Shown piece by piece: positions 45,501 through 53,519 of a DNA stretch of 64,000 nucleotides. The translations under genes and the position numbers were made by a program. The notes below the pieces were generated by a model. It was not told where the DNA came from, ran no database searches, and was given only the letters and a program-made list of their open reading frames with translations. The stretch is taken from the NCBI RefSeq assembly GCF_049537155.1, contig NZ_JBMVQZ010000001.1:1-64000 (forward strand). The letters run 5' to 3'. The stretch is from Limisphaera sp049537155 (lineage in GTDB: Bacteria > Verrucomicrobiota > Verrucomicrobiia > Limisphaerales > Limisphaeraceae). How positions within the stretch are numbered: position 1 is the first letter of the stretch; the number at the start of each line of letters is the position of its first letter.

Positions 45501-48500
45501 CTGACCGGGCCGGCCGATGGCGCGGGCGACCGGGATCCCTGGATCGAGCTGTACAACGCGGGCGAGGAACCTGTGGATCTGGGCGGGCTGTACCTGACCG
45601 ACGATTACGGGAACCTGTTGAAATGGGCGCTGCCGGCTGGGACGACCATCGCTCCGCGTTCGTTCCTGGTGATCTGGTGCGATGGGGAGCCGGGCGAGAG
45701 TCGGCCGGGCGAACCTCATGCGCCCTTCCGTCTGGCGCCGGGCACGGGTCGGGTGGCGCTGACGCGGCGTCAGGGTTCGGCTCAGACACCCGCCGTTGTG
45801 GACCATGTGGAGTACGAGCAGCTTTCGGCGGATCGGAGTTACGGAAGTTACCCGGATGGCGAGCCGCGGCGGCGCCAGCCGTTCGTGCATCTGACGCCCG
45901 GTGGGCCGAACAATCCGGAGATGCCGGCCGTGCAGGTGCGGATCAACGAGTTCATGGCCGGCAACAGCCGAACGATCGCCGATCCGGCCGACGGTGATTA
46001 CGATGACTGGTTCGAGTTGTACAACGCGGGGACCAACGAGGTGGATTTGTCCGGGTATTATCTGACGGACAATTTGTCGGATCCGACGAAGTACCGGATT
46101 CCGGCCGGGGTGCGGATCCCGGCGGGCGGGTTCCTGTTGGTGTGGGCGGATGAGGAAACGGGCCAGAACGGGCTGGGACCGGGCCTGCATGTGAACTTCA
46201 AACTGAGCCTGGGCGGCGAGGAACTGGGCCTGTTTGCGCCGGACGGTTCGGTGGTGGACAGCTTCGTATTCGGCCCGCAGAGCGAGGACGTGAGTCAGGG
46301 TCGGTACCCGGACGGTGCGGAGCTGCCGTTGGTGGAATTGACGCGGCCGACCCCGGGCGGTCCGAACGAACTGGCGGGCGGGAACCGGCCGCCGTACTTC
46401 GATCCGATCCCGGACCAGGTGGTGGACGAGGGGACTGAACTTCGGTTCGTGGTGCACGCGACCGAGCCGGATGCGGGTCAGACGGTCCGGTACGAACCCG
46501 GTGAGGGGATGCCGCCTGCGGCCACGTTGGATCCGGTGGGCGGGGAGTTTCGCTGGACGCCGGACGAGAACGACGGGCCCGGCCAATACCGGTTTGCCAT
46601 TGTGGCGCGGGACGATGGGAATCCCTCGCGGAGCGCGGTGTTGTGGGTGAACGTCACGGTGCGGGAGGTGAATCAGCCGCCGCAACTGGCGCCGGTGGCG
46701 GATGTAACGGTGGACGAGGGTGGTCTGTTGGTGTTGGATCTGGAGGCCACGGACCCGGATCGGCCGGCCAACCGGCTGACATTCGCCCTGGTGAGCGGGC
46801 CGGAGGGCATGACCGTCTCTCCGGGCGGGTCGTTGGTGTGGTCGGTGCCCGCGGGGCTGGGGGATCAGACCTTTGCGGTGACGGTGGCGGTGAGCGACGA
46901 CGGCCTGCCGCCACTGCGGGCGGAGACGACCTTCCAGGTGCATGTGCGGGAGGTGCCGAATCCGCCGGAGATCCCGTTCATACCCCCGCAGCAGGTGGAT
47001 GAGGGGACGGTGTTCGAGTACGTGGTGACGGCGTGGGATCCGGACGATCCAGCGGCGCCGTTGCGGTTCAGTTTGGATGTGGCGCCGCCCGGCGCGACGA
47101 TGGATCCGGGCAGCGGGCGGATCGTGTGGCCGACCGGCGAGGCGGACGGACCGGCCAATCACGTCTTCGTGGTGCGCGTGACGGAGGAGACCCCGCCTTA
47201 CATGAGCTCCACGCGGACGTTCGGTGTGTGGGTGAACGAGGTGAACCAACCGCCGCGGCTGCTGCCGCTGCCGGCGCTGCGGGTGCGCGAGGGCGAGCCC
47301 TTTGCGGTGCGTGCGCTGGCCCAGGACGCGGATGATCCGCCCCAGAACCTGCGGTTCGACTGGCTCGGCGCGCCGCCGCCGGGTGTGGCATTGGATCCGG
47401 TTTCCGGCTGGATTGCAGGGGCGGTGCCCTACGACTCGGGTTTGACCCAGGTGCTGGCGGTGTTGCGCGTGTTCGACGACGGGCCCGGCGCGCTCAGCGC
47501 CACGCAGGCGTGGTCGCTCCGGATCGAATCGCGTCCCAACCTGGTGCTGAACGAGATCCACTATCGTCCCGCGCAACCGGGGACGGAATTTGTGGAGGTC
47601 TTGAACCGGTCGGCGTTGCGGACCGAGGCGCTGGACGACGTGTGGTTGTTGGGCAGCAATCTGGTGTATCGGTTTCCGGCCGGCAGCCGGCTCGCCCCGG
47701 GCCAGACGGTGTTGGTGGTGCGGAATCGGGCGGCGTTCGAGTCGTCCTACGGCACCGGGTTGCCGGTGTCGGGCGCGTGGACGGGCTCACTGGGTGCGGC
47801 TGGCGACCGGTTGCAACTGGTGCGGCGGCGGGGCGACGGAAGCTGGGAGATCCTGAACGAGGTGACGTACGAGGCGGCGTTGCCGTGGCCGCAGGCGGCC
47901 AATGGTGGCGGGGCCTCGCTGCAGTTGGTGGATGCGGCGCAGGATTCCTGGCGTGTGGGCAACTGGGAGGCCGTGCCGCCCGCGCCGGCGCAGCCGTGGA
48001 TCCTGTTCACCTGGACGCAGTTGTGGCGCTATGATCAGTCCGGAGTGGACCTGGGCGAGGCGTGGCGTGCGCCCGGGTACGACGACCGTGCCTGGCCGGC
48101 CGGGCCGGGTCTGTTGTACGTGGAGGACAGCGATCTGCCGGCGCCCAAGAGCACGCCGCTGACGTTGGGCCGGCTCACCTATTACTTCCGGACGTCGTTC
48201 AACCATCCCGGGCCGGTGCTGGGCACACGTCTGGTGGCGCGCCTGGCGGTGGACGATGCGGCGGTGGTCTATCTGAACGGGCAGGAGGTGCTGCGTGTGG
48301 GACTGCCGGGCGGGGTTCCCATCTTCTACGATACGCTGGCCGAGCGAACCGTGGGCAATGCCACCGTCGAGACGTTCGAGTTGGACAGCCGGTATCTGCG
48401 GCGCGGCGTCAACGTGGTCGCGGCGGAGGTGCACCAGGTCAGTCCCAACAGCAGCGACATCGTCTGGGGGATGGAACTCGAGCTGGTGCCGGTGGCCGAG

Positions 48501-49217
48501 CCCACCACGCCCGGCCGGACCAACTCGGTGGCCACCGCGTTGCCGACGTTCCCGCCGCTATACCTGAACGAGGTCGGCGTGGTGAATGTGACCGGTCCGG
48601 TGGATGCGGCGGGCGAGCACGAGCCGTGGGTGGAACTTTATCAGGCGGCGCCATGGCCGGTGGCGATGGACGGCTGGTACCTGACGGACTCGCTGACCGA
48701 TCTGACGCGGTGGGCGTTCCCCTCGGGCTACACGGTGCCGGCGTTCGGGCTGCCGCTGGTGTGGATGGACGGCGAAGCGCAGGAGGGCACGTTGGACTCG
48801 CCGCATGCGAATTTCCGGATTGCCCAGCCGGGGTTCCTGGCGCTGGTGCGCGAGCAACCGGGCGGTCCGGCCGTGGCGGACTACGTGCGCATCCCGGTTT
48901 TGGGGCCGGACCAGACCCGCGGTTCGATGCCGGACGGCCAGGGGCTGGACCGCGCGATCTTGTCGGAGCCGACGCCGGGTCGGCCGAACGCGGCGATGGC
49001 CGTTCCACGATTGGAAGCGCGGCTGACGCCGGACGGGGGCCGGTTGGAGTTCGTGTGGCCGACGCAACCCGGTGTGCGCTACGTGTTGGAGGCTGCGGAT
49101 GATCTGACGGCGCCCCGGTGGCGGCCCGTGGCGGACGTGGTGGCGCCGGGCGAGTCGCTGGAGTTCAGCGAGCCGCGATCGGCCGGGCAACGGTATTACC
49201 GGCTGGTGCTGCCGTGA
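39576..49217 (+). CDS. Giant lamin-tail/CotH kinase-like surface protein
   Basis: The 3213-residue secreted protein starts MHMIKKPWFRRARW, with a signal peptide (hydrophobic WWLVVLCGGHGLG) and a good Shine-Dalgarno (AAGGGA) 6 nt upstream. Order of modules: PA14-like (residues about 36-205), Ig-like (210-290), SbsA-type Ig (290-390), a concanavalin-like module (400-565), three lamin-tail domains (INEIMYHP, INEILAHT and similar openings), a CotH kinase-like domain (about 1325-1690, with GNWDAWTYRIGQNMYLYR and LIPWDIDFTFG), three more lamin-tail domains, four cadherin-like/putative Ig repeats (46385-47530), two further lamin-tail domains (47535-48990) and a C-terminal module ending GQRYYRLVLP. 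CotH proteins can phosphorylate spore-coat proteins; the metal-binding Asp residues appear conserved. Its role here is inferred to be cell-surface or matrix. Confidence 0.9.
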   Translation: MHMIKKPWFRRARWIELGWWLVVLCGGHGLGTAGAVQGILREVWEGIGGTAVADLTNSPAFPNQPTSTNLVTDYFEAPVDVLDNYGQRMHGYLIPPVTGDYTFWIASDDQGELWLSTNESPANRRLIAWVSVWTGSREWGKEPNQQSAPVRLEAGRAYYIAALQKEGGGGDNLAVRWLRPDGVDQGPIPAQYLLPYGIALRAPEIVRQPTNTTVTEGGTAVFVVELANPEMVTYRWQRNFVDLPEARGPVLEYGPVRLGDHGAQFRVIASNSEGSVTSTVAVLTVTPDTVPPALLGARNEGRTRVRVWFSEPMAAPGATNAAHYRLDRGRSVLTAEFGATAAEVVLTTSELTYGQTYTLTVSNLTDQAATPNPLPAGSQVVFTAYEFVPQDVGNPALAGETVSVPGGVDVRGSGATIGGTSDQFHFGWDERQGDFDLEVRVAGLSVPDPYVRAGLMARETLDARARFGAVFASSVQLGCFFQARSAQGGTATVTAPRGGFPVNYPYTWLRLRREGTVLTGYASWDGQVWTQLGTVALSGLSNRLYVGLAVCSDTTNAVALARFRDFGPTRSLLTGTVRRDREPVGPSSRTTGLIISEIMYHPTNRPDGRNLEFVELHNARSVFEELTGWRLAGDIAYTFPDGFTLQAGETVVVAADPEAIRTVYGITNVLGPYTGRLPNDRGRVVLLNNAGAIRLAVEYSDEPPWPAAADGAGHSLVLARPSYGEMDERAWAASELRGGSPGEMDPVVPAPEKAVVINEILAHTDDPQLDFIELYNHSNQRVDLSGCILTDDPTTNRFRIPDGTFIEARGFLTWDQNQLGFALNAGGETVYLISSNGLRVLDAVRFGGQENGVASGRTPDGSPWIRRLAWPTPGSANAPRRVEPVVINEIMYHPITEEDDDEYIELHNASGQAVDVGGWRLREGVEFTIPAGTVIPAGGYLVVGRNVERLRSRYPQLNAGNSVGDYTGRLSNGGERLVLQKPDWVMTTNALGEVSTNRIWITVGEVRYWDGGRWGQYADGGGSSLELVDPRADPMSPSNWADSDERGKASWTTLSVTGRWDNANANVAANRLYLGLLEAGECLVDDVEVLANGQNNLVANGGFENGSTGWLFSGNHSTSLVVSTGAVSGANCLYVRASGDLDTGPNAIRTSLSSALTANATHVIRVKARWLAGSRQILLRVRGNGLELAGDLNVPPNLGTPGLPNSRRVSNAGPAIYDVRHDPPLPDANEPVRVTCRVDDPDGVSLVRLRYRVDPSSSLSTLTMVDDGTRGDEVAGDGVYTAQLTGRSAGTLVAFRITATDRNGATSTFPARAPEEECLIRWGDPVPFGTFAHYHLWFTAATASARTAGLDNTWRDSTLVYGNHRIIYNTGFRDKGSPYHAGQGDIAANTPADEPLLGVQRRVFASTGNGGSEATGIRSQLAAWYAQQLGIPYLHAHYMRLYFNGSLFRPDIMEDLEEPDHEYAERWFPADGTGDLYKIAVWFEFQDNNRDFNATSATIERFVTLNNQYKLARYRWNWQRRTRDGDANNYRQFFDLVTALNDTSTNYTAGILNLADMEQWMRVLCYDFAMGNWDAWTYRIGQNMYLYRPVGGRWVLIPWDIDFTFGLGDGTTAPLRGGHDNTMNRAYANATFQRMNWRAYQDTINGPFRPERFQPQIDARRSILLKNGVTGLAHPSVITSWINTRRTFIQSQLNVVDSPVLAITSNGGNNFTSTVPTVTLDGVAPIAVATLMVNGVPQPVTWTGVRTFRMVVPLTGVTNELRVVGLDRLGRPVPGAETSITIYYPGEVPRPEDYVVINEIHYRPRPGEEGSAFLELYNRSDTASFDLSGYRLQGVGYTFPAGSVMPPGAYWVLVGDRARFEAVYGGGVPIFDVYPGGLDDDGERIALWRPGAEPGVEELITDVRYRNVPPWPTNAAGGGSSLQLIDAAQGSWRVGNWWAPPTNHADRATPGRPNAGVESLAPFPDVWINEVMPVNLTGPADGAGDRDPWIELYNAGEEPVDLGGLYLTDDYGNLLKWALPAGTTIAPRSFLVIWCDGEPGESRPGEPHAPFRLAPGTGRVALTRRQGSAQTPAVVDHVEYEQLSADRSYGSYPDGEPRRRQPFVHLTPGGPNNPEMPAVQVRINEFMAGNSRTIADPADGDYDDWFELYNAGTNEVDLSGYYLTDNLSDPTKYRIPAGVRIPAGGFLLVWADEETGQNGLGPGLHVNFKLSLGGEELGLFAPDGSVVDSFVFGPQSEDVSQGRYPDGAELPLVELTRPTPGGPNELAGGNRPPYFDPIPDQVVDEGTELRFVVHATEPDAGQTVRYEPGEGMPPAATLDPVGGEFRWTPDENDGPGQYRFAIVARDDGNPSRSAVLWVNVTVREVNQPPQLAPVADVTVDEGGLLVLDLEATDPDRPANRLTFALVSGPEGMTVSPGGSLVWSVPAGLGDQTFAVTVAVSDDGLPPLRAETTFQVHVREVPNPPEIPFIPPQQVDEGTVFEYVVTAWDPDDPAAPLRFSLDVAPPGATMDPGSGRIVWPTGEADGPANHVFVVRVTEETPPYMSSTRTFGVWVNEVNQPPRLLPLPALRVREGEPFAVRALAQDADDPPQNLRFDWLGAPPPGVALDPVSGWIAGAVPYDSGLTQVLAVLRVFDDGPGALSATQAWSLRIESRPNLVLNEIHYRPAQPGTEFVEVLNRSALRTEALDDVWLLGSNLVYRFPAGSRLAPGQTVLVVRNRAAFESSYGTGLPVSGAWTGSLGAAGDRLQLVRRRGDGSWEILNEVTYEAALPWPQAANGGGASLQLVDAAQDSWRVGNWEAVPPAPAQPWILFTWTQLWRYDQSGVDLGEAWRAPGYDDRAWPAGPGLLYVEDSDLPAPKSTPLTLGRLTYYFRTSFNHPGPVLGTRLVARLAVDDAAVVYLNGQEVLRVGLPGGVPIFYDTLAERTVGNATVETFELDSRYLRRGVNVVAAEVHQVSPNSSDIVWGMELELVPVAEPTTPGRTNSVATALPTFPPLYLNEVGVVNVTGPVDAAGEHEPWVELYQAAPWPVAMDGWYLTDSLTDLTRWAFPSGYTVPAFGLPLVWMDGEAQEGTLDSPHANFRIAQPGFLALVREQPGGPAVADYVRIPVLGPDQTRGSMPDGQGLDRAILSEPTPGRPNAAMAVPRLEARLTPDGGRLEFVWPTQPGVRYVLEAADDLTAPRWRPVADVVAPGESLEFSEPRSAGQRYYRLVLP

Positions 49218-49244
49218 GCGGCGGGCGTTCCGGGCAGGTCGCGT

Positions 49245-50543
49245 TCAGGGTTTCGCCGGTTGGTTTGCCGCCTGCAGGTAGATGGCCTTGAGGTACTCGG
49301 CCTCCGGGAATGCGGCGGGGTGGTCGGGGGGCTGGGTGGTGAGGCAGAGCTCCCGCCAGCGCGTGCGCGTGTGGCGCAGCGTTTCACGGACGAGCTCGAA
49401 AAATTCCGCGGGCCGGAGGTGTGCGGTGCAGGAACAGGCCACGAGGATGCCGCCTGCGCGGACCAGACGTGCCGCCTGCCGGACGAGATGGCGGTAGGCG
49501 CGGAGGGCGGCCGTGCGTTCGGCTGCCTGCCGGGCCAGGGCGGGTGGATCCACCACGACGAGGTCGTGGCTGGCTGCGGGTGCGCGGTTCAACCACTCGA
49601 AGGCGTCGGCGCGGATGGTGTGGTGGGTGGTCCGGGGGTTGGGGAACTGCGGGCGGTTGAGGGCGAAGTGGTGACGGGCTGCTTCGAGGGCGTGGGGGTT
49701 GAGGTCGAGGTCGGTCACAGACACTGCGCCGCCGCGGGCCGCGTAGATGGAAAAGCCGCCGGAATAGCTGAACAGGTTGAGGACGGCCCGTCCCGCGGCG
49801 AGGGACTCGACCTTGCGGCGGTTTTCGCGTTGATCGAGGAAAAAGCCGGTTTTCTGGCCCCGGAGCACGTCGGCCTCGAAGGTCAGACCGGATTCCAGGA
49901 AGGGGACCGGTTGGTCCAGGGGCGGTCCGTGGAGGACGGTTCCGTCGGCGGGAGCCCCGCGTTGAGCTGCCAGTGATTGGATGTTCCGGCTGAGGCGCAG
50001 CACGAGGTTCCGTGGATGGAACAGGCCGGTGATCCAGGATTGCAGGGACTCGAGCCAGGGGAGCCACGCTGTGGTGTAGAGTTTGAGTACGAGGACGGGG
50101 CCGTAGCGGTCGAGCACGAGCCCGGGCCAACCGTCGCTTTCGCCGTGGACGAGCCGGTAACCGGTGGTTTGTGAGTCGAACAGGGCGGCACGTCGTGTGG
50201 CGGCCTTCTGAAGGCGCTCGCGCCACCAGGCGTCGTCCACGCGCACGGGAGTGCCCTGATGCAGCAGTCGAACGCGCAGGGGCGAGTGAGGGTCGTAGAG
50301 TCCCAATCCCAGGAAACGGTTGCGTCGGTCGTAGAGTGCGGCCAGTTCACCGGCTGTGCCCGGCCGGTTCTGTTTGCGGATGCCCTGGTCGAAGACCCAG
50401 GGATGTCCGGTGCGGACGGCCTCTTCCGCGGCGGGTTTGAGGTGGACGTGGAGGAGGGCCGTGGACCCGGAGGTTCGGTGCGGGTCGGTCAGGCTGCCGC
50501 GGACAGGCCCGGGTGATGGGTTCATGGACCGTGCGGCGTTCAT
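49245..50543 (-). CDS. Class I SAM-dependent rRNA methyltransferase (RlmI-like, PUA + Rossmann)
   Basis: The 432-residue protein has an N-terminal PUA-like domain (HPWVFDQGIRKQNRPGTAGE) followed by the RlmI/YccW-type methyltransferase: VLRGQKTGFFLDQRENRRKV, then VLNLFSYSGGFSIYAARGGA (SAM-binding) and the catalytic-loop DLVVVDPPALAR. Enzymes of this family make m5C in 23S rRNA; the precise site cannot be assigned. ATG at 50543 is chosen because it overlaps the TGA of the dehydrogenase gene (ATGA). It ends 27 bp from the convergent giant gene. All motifs look intact. Confidence 0.88.
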   Translation of the reverse strand: MNAARSMNPSPGPVRGSLTDPHRTSGSTALLHVHLKPAAEEAVRTGHPWVFDQGIRKQNRPGTAGELAALYDRRNRFLGLGLYDPHSPLRVRLLHQGTPVRVDDAWWRERLQKAATRRAALFDSQTTGYRLVHGESDGWPGLVLDRYGPVLVLKLYTTAWLPWLESLQSWITGLFHPRNLVLRLSRNIQSLAAQRGAPADGTVLHGPPLDQPVPFLESGLTFEADVLRGQKTGFFLDQRENRRKVESLAAGRAVLNLFSYSGGFSIYAARGGAVSVTDLDLNPHALEAARHHFALNRPQFPNPRTTHHTIRADAFEWLNRAPAASHDLVVVDPPALARQAAERTAALRAYRHLVRQAARLVRAGGILVACSCTAHLRPAEFFELVRETLRHTRTRWRELCLTTQPPDHPAAFPEAEYLKAIYLQAANQPAKP

Positions 50544-51526
50544 GGTACGAGCACGGCGGCGCCGTGGAGGCGTCCGGCGCGGAGGTCGTCCAGTGCGCGA
50601 TTGGCTTCCTCGAGCGGGTAGGTTGTGACGGTGACTTCGATGGGCACGGTGGCGGCGAGCCGGAGGAACTCGATGCCGTCGCGGCGTGTGAGATTGGCCA
50701 CGGAACAGAGGGTTCGTTCGCCCCAGAGGTCGCGGTACGGGAAGGCGGGGATGTCGGACATGTGGATGCCGCCGCATACGACGGTGCCGCCTTTGCGCAC
50801 GGCGCGGAGTGCCCGGGGGACCAGGGACCCGACGGGGGCGAAGATCAGTGCGGCGTCGAGAGGTTCGGGCGGGAGCTGGTCGGAATCCCCGGCCCAGACG
50901 GCGCCGCAGCGAAGGGCGAAGTCCTGGCCGGCGCGGTCGCCGGGCCGGGTGAAGGCGAAGACGCGGCGTCCCTGGTGCCGGGCGACCTGGGTGATGAGGT
51001 GGGCGGCGGCGCCGAAGCCGTAGATCCCGAGGGTTGCGGCCTCGCCGGCCTTGCGCAGGCAGCGGTATCCGATGAGCCCGGCGCAAAGAAAGGGGGCGGA
51101 CCGGACGGGGTCGAGTCCCTCCGGCATGGGCAGGCAAAACCGTGCGTCGGCCACGGTGTACTCCGCGTAGCCGCCGTCCACGGTATAGCCGGTGAAACGG
51201 GCCCGGTCACAGAGGTTTTCGTGGCCGGTGGAGCAGTAAGGGCAGCAGCCGCAGGTGCCGGCCAACCAGGGGATGCCCACCCGTTGGCCGGGCCGGAGTT
51301 CGTCGACGTCCGGGCCGGTGGCGACGATCTCCCCGACGATTTCGTGTCCGGGGATGAGAGGCAACCTGGGTTCGGGCAGTTCACCGTCCACGACGTGCAG
51401 ATCGGTTCGGCAGACGGCGCAGGCCCGGACGCGGACCAGGACCTGGCCGGGGCCCGGTTCGGGCCGGGGCATCCGGACCGGTTGCAGCGGCTGGCGCGGT
51501 GTCTGCAGGAGCATGGCGCGCATCAT
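50540..51526 (-). CDS. Zinc-dependent alcohol dehydrogenase family protein
   Basis: The 328-residue medium-chain dehydrogenase has the catalytic-zinc ligands in CAVCRTDLHVVDGE and PGHEIVGEIVATG. The structural-zinc cysteines follow in GTCGCCPYCSTGHENLC (four Cys), and the Rossmann motif appears as LGIYGFGAAAH. The GFGAAAH variant in place of GxGxxG is seen in the YahK/AdhA-like, zinc-binding alcohol dehydrogenase subgroup. It oxidises or reduces an alcohol/aldehyde pair; the substrate is unknown. The ATG at 51526 (MMRAMLLQ) is used; a TTG at 51535 is less likely. It is translationally coupled to the rRNA methyltransferase, an unexpected partner. Confidence 0.9.
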   Translation of the reverse strand: MMRAMLLQTPRQPLQPVRMPRPEPGPGQVLVRVRACAVCRTDLHVVDGELPEPRLPLIPGHEIVGEIVATGPDVDELRPGQRVGIPWLAGTCGCCPYCSTGHENLCDRARFTGYTVDGGYAEYTVADARFCLPMPEGLDPVRSAPFLCAGLIGYRCLRKAGEAATLGIYGFGAAAHLITQVARHQGRRVFAFTRPGDRAGQDFALRCGAVWAGDSDQLPPEPLDAALIFAPVGSLVPRALRAVRKGGTVVCGGIHMSDIPAFPYRDLWGERTLCSVANLTRRDGIEFLRLAATVPIEVTVTTYPLEEANRALDDLRAGRLHGAAVLVP

Positions 51527-51721
51527 GGGGAACAAGATGCTGCAGGCGGGCCGCGGGGGAAAGGGCCCGGCGGCGAAGGGGCGGCGGGGAAGGTTTTTGC
51601 AGCGTGCGGTGGGGATCCGTGGTGGAGGGCGCGCGGACGCGTGACGTGGGAGGAAACATCATTTGACCGTGGGAATCGGGCTGCGTAAGCTGGGCGGCCG
51701 GTTGGGGAACCGACCGCTCAT

Positions 51722-52195
51722 ATGAGGCACACGATATCTGTGTTGGTGGAGAATCGGTTTGGCGTGTTGACGCGCGTGGCCGGCCTGTTCAGCGGCCGGG
51801 GTTACAACATTGACAGCCTGAACGTGGCGCCGACGCATGACGCGACCGCCTCGCGGATGACCATCGTGACCCGGGGTGACGACGCCACGTTGGAACAGAT
51901 CGTCAAGCAACTGCAGAAGTTGCCCGACGTGATCGAGGTGCGGGACTTTCGCGAGGGGGAGTATGTGGACCGCGAACTGGTCCTGGTGAAGGTGAAGGTG
52001 GACTCGTCCACGCGCGCCGAGGTGATGCAGATCACGGACATCTTCCGGGCCAAGATCGTGGATGTACAACCCAAGAGCCTCACGATCGAGGTCACGGGCG
52101 ACGAAAGCAAGGTGGAGAAATTCGTCGAGCTGATGGAACCGTTCGGGATTCTGGATCTGACCCGGACGGGCCGGGTGGCGATGCCGCGGAACTGA
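51722..52195 (+). CDS. ilvN: Acetolactate synthase small (regulatory) subunit
   Basis: The 157-residue subunit starts MRHTISVLVENRFGVLTRVA, the ACT domain with the family hallmark GLFSGRGYNIDSLNVAPTHD. The second half (VDSSTRAEVMQITDIFRAK, VEKFVELMEPFGILDLTRTG) matches IlvN/IlvH. It binds valine and regulates the catalytic subunit in branched-chain amino acid synthesis. Usual length is about 160 residues. The catalytic subunit gene is not beside it: the upstream neighbour is on the other strand. It is followed after 90 bp by ilvC on the same strand. Confidence 0.95.
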   Translation: MRHTISVLVENRFGVLTRVAGLFSGRGYNIDSLNVAPTHDATASRMTIVTRGDDATLEQIVKQLQKLPDVIEVRDFREGEYVDRELVLVKVKVDSSTRAEVMQITDIFRAKIVDVQPKSLTIEVTGDESKVEKFVELMEPFGILDLTRTGRVAMPRN

Positions 52196-52285
52196 GGGAC
52201 CGCCCCCCGGGGGCGGGTGCCCGTCGGCGGGATCCGTCGGTGGAAGAAACAGGACAAACGTTCTGGCAAGGAAGGAGAAGGAGTC

Positions 52286-53383
52286 ATGGCAAAGATTGAT
52301 TTTGGCGGCACGATCGAAGAGGTGATCACGCGCAAGGAGTTTCCGATGTCCAAGGCCCGCAGGGTGCTCAAGGACGAGACGATTGCGGTGATCGGCTATG
52401 GTGTGCAGGGGCCGGCGCAGGCCCTGAATTTGAAGGACAACGGCTTTCGGGTGATTGTGGGGAGCCGGCCGGACGGCAAGGGGTGGCAACGGGCGGTCGA
52501 GGACGGTTGGAAACCCGGCAAGACCCTGTTCGACATTCCGGAGGCGGTGGAGCGGGGGACGATTGTGATGCTTCTGGTGGCCGATGCGGTGCAGAAGGAG
52601 ATCTGGCCGGTGGTGAAACCGCGACTGAAGGAGGGCGATGCGCTCTATTTCTCCCACGGCTTTGCCATTGCCTATCAGAAACTGACCGGCGTGGTGCCGC
52701 CGCCGTTTGTGGACGTGATCATGGTGGCGCCGAAGGGATCGGGCACCTCCGTGCGCCGCAACTTTCTGACCGGTGCGGGCATCAACTCGAGTTTTGCCGT
52801 GGCCCAGGATTACACGGGTCGGGCGCGCGAACGCTGTCTGGCGATCGGGATCGGCATCGGCTCGGGTTATCTGTTCCCGACCACGTTCGAGCACGAGGTG
52901 TTCAGTGATCTGACCGGGGAACGCGGTGTGTTGATGGGTGCGTTGGCGGGGATCATGGAGGCGCAGTACGAGGTGCTGCGTGCGCACGGTCACACGCCGA
53001 GCGAGGCGTTCAACGAGACGGTGGAGGAGCTGACCCAGTCGCTGATCCGGCTGGTGGACGAGAAGGGCATGGACTGGATGTACGCCAACTGCTCGGCCAC
53101 GGCGCAGCGGGGTGCGCTGGACTGGAAACCGCGGTTCAAAAAGGCGGTGCTGCCCGTGTTCAAGGAATTGTATGAACGGGTGCGGACCGGCAAGGAGGCC
53201 CGGCGGGTGCTTCAGGCCTGCGGGAAGCCGGATTATCAGAAGCAGTTGCAGGCGGAGTTGAACGCGATGCGCGATTCGGAGATGTGGCGTGCGGGCGCGG
53301 CCGTGCGTGCGTTGCGGCCCAAGGAGCCGGCGCGCAAGCTGGGCAGGAACGTCAAGGGCATCTCGGGTCGCGCCAGCAACTGA
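52286..53383 (+). CDS. ilvC: Ketol-acid reductoisomerase
   Basis: It converts acetolactate or acetohydroxybutyrate to the dihydroxy acid with NAD(P)H, the second common step of valine/isoleucine synthesis. The 365-residue enzyme starts MAKIDFGGTIEEVI, with a strong ribosome binding site (GGAGAAGGAG) just before. The nucleotide-binding loop is IGYGVQGPAQALNLKDNG. The catalytic domain has FEHEVFSDLTGERGVLMGAL and NETVEELTQSL with the metal-binding acidic residues. The protein resembles the yeast/eukaryote-like type (VAPKGSG, GINSSFAVAQD, YFSHGFA and CSATAQRGALDW) rather than the common E. coli or short bacterial class I form. It is co-directional with ilvN. Confidence 0.95.
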   Translation: MAKIDFGGTIEEVITRKEFPMSKARRVLKDETIAVIGYGVQGPAQALNLKDNGFRVIVGSRPDGKGWQRAVEDGWKPGKTLFDIPEAVERGTIVMLLVADAVQKEIWPVVKPRLKEGDALYFSHGFAIAYQKLTGVVPPPFVDVIMVAPKGSGTSVRRNFLTGAGINSSFAVAQDYTGRARERCLAIGIGIGSGYLFPTTFEHEVFSDLTGERGVLMGALAGIMEAQYEVLRAHGHTPSEAFNETVEELTQSLIRLVDEKGMDWMYANCSATAQRGALDWKPRFKKAVLPVFKELYERVRTGKEARRVLQACGKPDYQKQLQAELNAMRDSEMWRAGAAVRALRPKEPARKLGRNVKGISGRASN

Positions 53384-53469
53384 GGCACGGTCCACCGCTG
53401 GATTGGTGGCCACCGTTGCCGGTGCGCTGGCCCGGGGACGGTGCGGACGTGTGTGGGTTCTCGATTCGG

Positions 53470-53503
53470 GGACCGGGCGGGTTGGAGGGCCGCCCGGTCC
53501 TTT
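53470..53503 (+). terminator. Terminator-like hairpin between ilvC and metF
   Basis: GGACCGGGCGG (53470-53480), a 9-nt loop and CCGCCCGGTCC (53490-53500) form a perfect 11-bp stem followed by only three T residues. It lies between the ilvC stop and the metF start, with little room (17 nt) before metF. Confidence 0.6.
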
Positions 53504-53519
53504 CAGTGTGGCAAAGCTC

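Noticed and set aside
41718..47576. Long open frame on the minus strand opposite the lamin-tail giant (also 2459-4453, 6110-7912, 8492-11170, 38619-41717, 51659-54097 and 61458-63989)
   Set aside because: All lie antisense to strongly supported proteins in very GC-rich sequence, where stop codons are rare. Their translations are Arg/His/Pro- or Gly-rich without any domain, start site or ribosome site.
52201..52217. GC-rich hairpin between ilvN and ilvC as leader attenuator
   Set aside because: The hairpin (CCGCCCC/GGGGCGG) has no T tract, no leader peptide and no competing structure. A passive intercistronic stem is just as likely.
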